Positions 4,748 to 5,502 of a stretch of DNA of 5,502 nt are shown here, piece after piece (the first letter of the stretch is position 1; the number at the start of each line of letters is the position of its first letter). A program made the position numbers and the translations under genes. The notes beneath the pieces were generated by a model that was not told the origin of the DNA, ran no database searches, and saw nothing but the letters and a program-made list of their open reading frames with translations. Location of the stretch: positions 1-5,502 of the forward strand of contig JAIRPU010000044.1 in NCBI GenBank assembly GCA_031256815.1. Direction: 5' to 3'. Origin of the DNA: Spirochaetaceae bacterium (GTDB taxonomy: Bacteria > Spirochaetota > Spirochaetia > Treponematales > Breznakiellaceae).

Positions 4748-5502
4748 ATGAAATTACAAAAAATCATTTTTGCGGCAGCAGCCGCGGCGGTTTTAGTGTT
4801 TGCGGCATCTTGCAAGGCAACAGGCGATACCGGAGGCGGAGGGGACGAAGGGCCGCCTCCTGTATATCTTAACTTTGACCCAAATGGCGGCGAATGGGCT
4901 AAAAGCGGCGATTCAGAGCCGATTCAGGTAGCGCAGCACCACGGGCTTCCGCTTGTGCTGCCCCGTATCAATCAGCCGTCAGATGAGGAAGCAGGCGCAG
5001 AATGGGACGAGATGAACTACACCTGGACGGGTTCGCCCCGCAATGGAAGTGAATACATCTTTTTGGCATGGATTGACCAGGAAGCAGCCCCGCTGCCCTC
5101 TGGAGTAGATTACGACCTTACAACCTACATACAAGACCAGGGCTGGACGGATTACAACACAACCGAGTTGATTTTCGACATGGAATCCTTCCCAGAAACG
5201 CTCTACGCGCTTTGGATGGAACCGCCCGAGTGGGGGCGCTATTCGGTTAAATTTGCCAAGTTTGCCGATACTTCCGACCCGCTTAACTCAACAGAGACGG
5301 CGCTGGCGCAGGCAATTATTTCCACTGTGGAAGCAAAAGAAGAAAATAACTACATACTTGCGTCAACCGATATTCCGGCGATTGACGGCACGGTTTTGCG
5401 CGCGAATTACACAAGGGCAGACACGAACTGGCATAAGTTTGATTCGCAGGCTAATCCGTCCACAGCGGCCGCCGCTTTTGATTTTAGCACGGCGATAAGC
5501 GG
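4748..5502 (+). CDS. Secreted lipoprotein with InlB/Listeria-Bacteroides-type repeat, 3' end outside window
   Basis: The frame is open from ATG 4748 to the window edge (251 codons plus two bases), so the C-terminus is missing. Residues 1-22 are a lipoprotein signal: MKLQK, then a long Ala/Val hydrophobic stretch and FAAS-C22, a relaxed lipobox of spirochaetal style (Ala rather than Leu at -3). C22 should be lipidated. A low-complexity tether follows (GDTGGGGDEGPPP, about 26-38). Residues from about 39 (YLNFDPNGGEW) to about 158 (TLYALW) match the opening FDPNGG and closing LYALW signatures of the InlB B-repeat / Listeria-Bacteroides repeat, with the middle unusually long (families usually need about 65-75 residues) and Tyr/Trp/Asp-rich. 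The rest (WGRYSVKFAKFADTS...) resembles no family I know. It is probably an outer-surface or periplasmic adhesion-type lipoprotein. Its mRNA leader carries a C13 tract. Confidence 0.88.
   Translation, partial: MKLQKIIFAAAAAAVLVFAASCKATGDTGGGGDEGPPPVYLNFDPNGGEWAKSGDSEPIQVAQHHGLPLVLPRINQPSDEEAGAEWDEMNYTWTGSPRNGSEYIFLAWIDQEAAPLPSGVDYDLTTYIQDQGWTDYNTTELIFDMESFPETLYALWMEPPEWGRYSVKFAKFADTSDPLNSTETALAQAIISTVEAKEENNYILASTDIPAIDGTVLRANYTRADTNWHKFDSQANPSTAAAAFDFSTAIS

Noticed and set aside
4513..4815. 100-codon minus-strand ORF opposite the lipoprotein start
   Set aside because: It is the shadow of the signal-peptide and leader region, with no ribosome binding site and a composition unlike a real protein.

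Overview
The window looks like part of a chromosome from a strictly anaerobic, fermentative or acetogenic bacterium. A gut-type spirochaete (Treponema-like) fits best. The support is indirect: an [FeFe]-hydrogenase with a HycB-type electron-transfer partner, a YmdB-family protein next to a TPR protein, a lipoprotein with a relaxed lipobox and an InlB/Listeria-Bacteroides-type repeat, and a long homopolymeric C tract like those treponemes use for variable expression. No 16S rRNA or other phylogenetic marker is present, so the taxonomy is an inference.

Layout. (1) Positions 2-274 (+) hold the 3' part of an XRE/Cro-type DNA-binding protein. (2) Positions 275-561 are non-coding and contain a very GC-rich repeat block: an 18-bp perfect hairpin with a GTGA loop, a second 12-bp hairpin, and a 21-bp unit repeated in tandem, all between two 14-bp direct repeats. 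(3) Positions 562-2803 (+) form a hydrogenase operon: a small 8-Cys ferredoxin-like protein, a four-cluster HycB/HydN-like ferredoxin, and a two-ferredoxin-cluster [FeFe]-hydrogenase catalytic subunit. The promoter places its predicted start of transcription almost on the first ATG, so the first mRNA may be leaderless. (4) Positions 2800-4106 (-) form a two-gene operon: a TPR protein followed by a YmdB-family protein whose metal-binding residues are mostly replaced. It meets the hydrogenase operon tail to tail, with both stop codons inside one TTAA. (5) Positions 4230-4301 (+) are tRNA-Gly(TCC) with its own promoter. (6) Positions 4302-4747 are a long non-coding or leader region with an extended -10 promoter, an 18-codon leader ORF that runs through a C13 tract, and two imperfect hairpin repeats. 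(7) Positions 4748 to the window end (+) are the 5' part of a secreted lipoprotein gene.

How the genes work together. The three Fe-S proteins can form an electron relay: the hydrogenase H-cluster exchanges electrons with its own two clusters, then with the HycB-like subunit and perhaps the small ferredoxin-like protein, to an electron donor or acceptor not encoded here. In hydrogen-dependent CO2 reductase and formate hydrogenlyase-like complexes that partner is a formate dehydrogenase, but no fdhF lies in the window. The points most worth following up are the C-tract leader ahead of the lipoprotein, the degenerate YmdB active site, the possible leaderless and Fur-like start of the hydrogenase operon, and the GC-rich repeat block.
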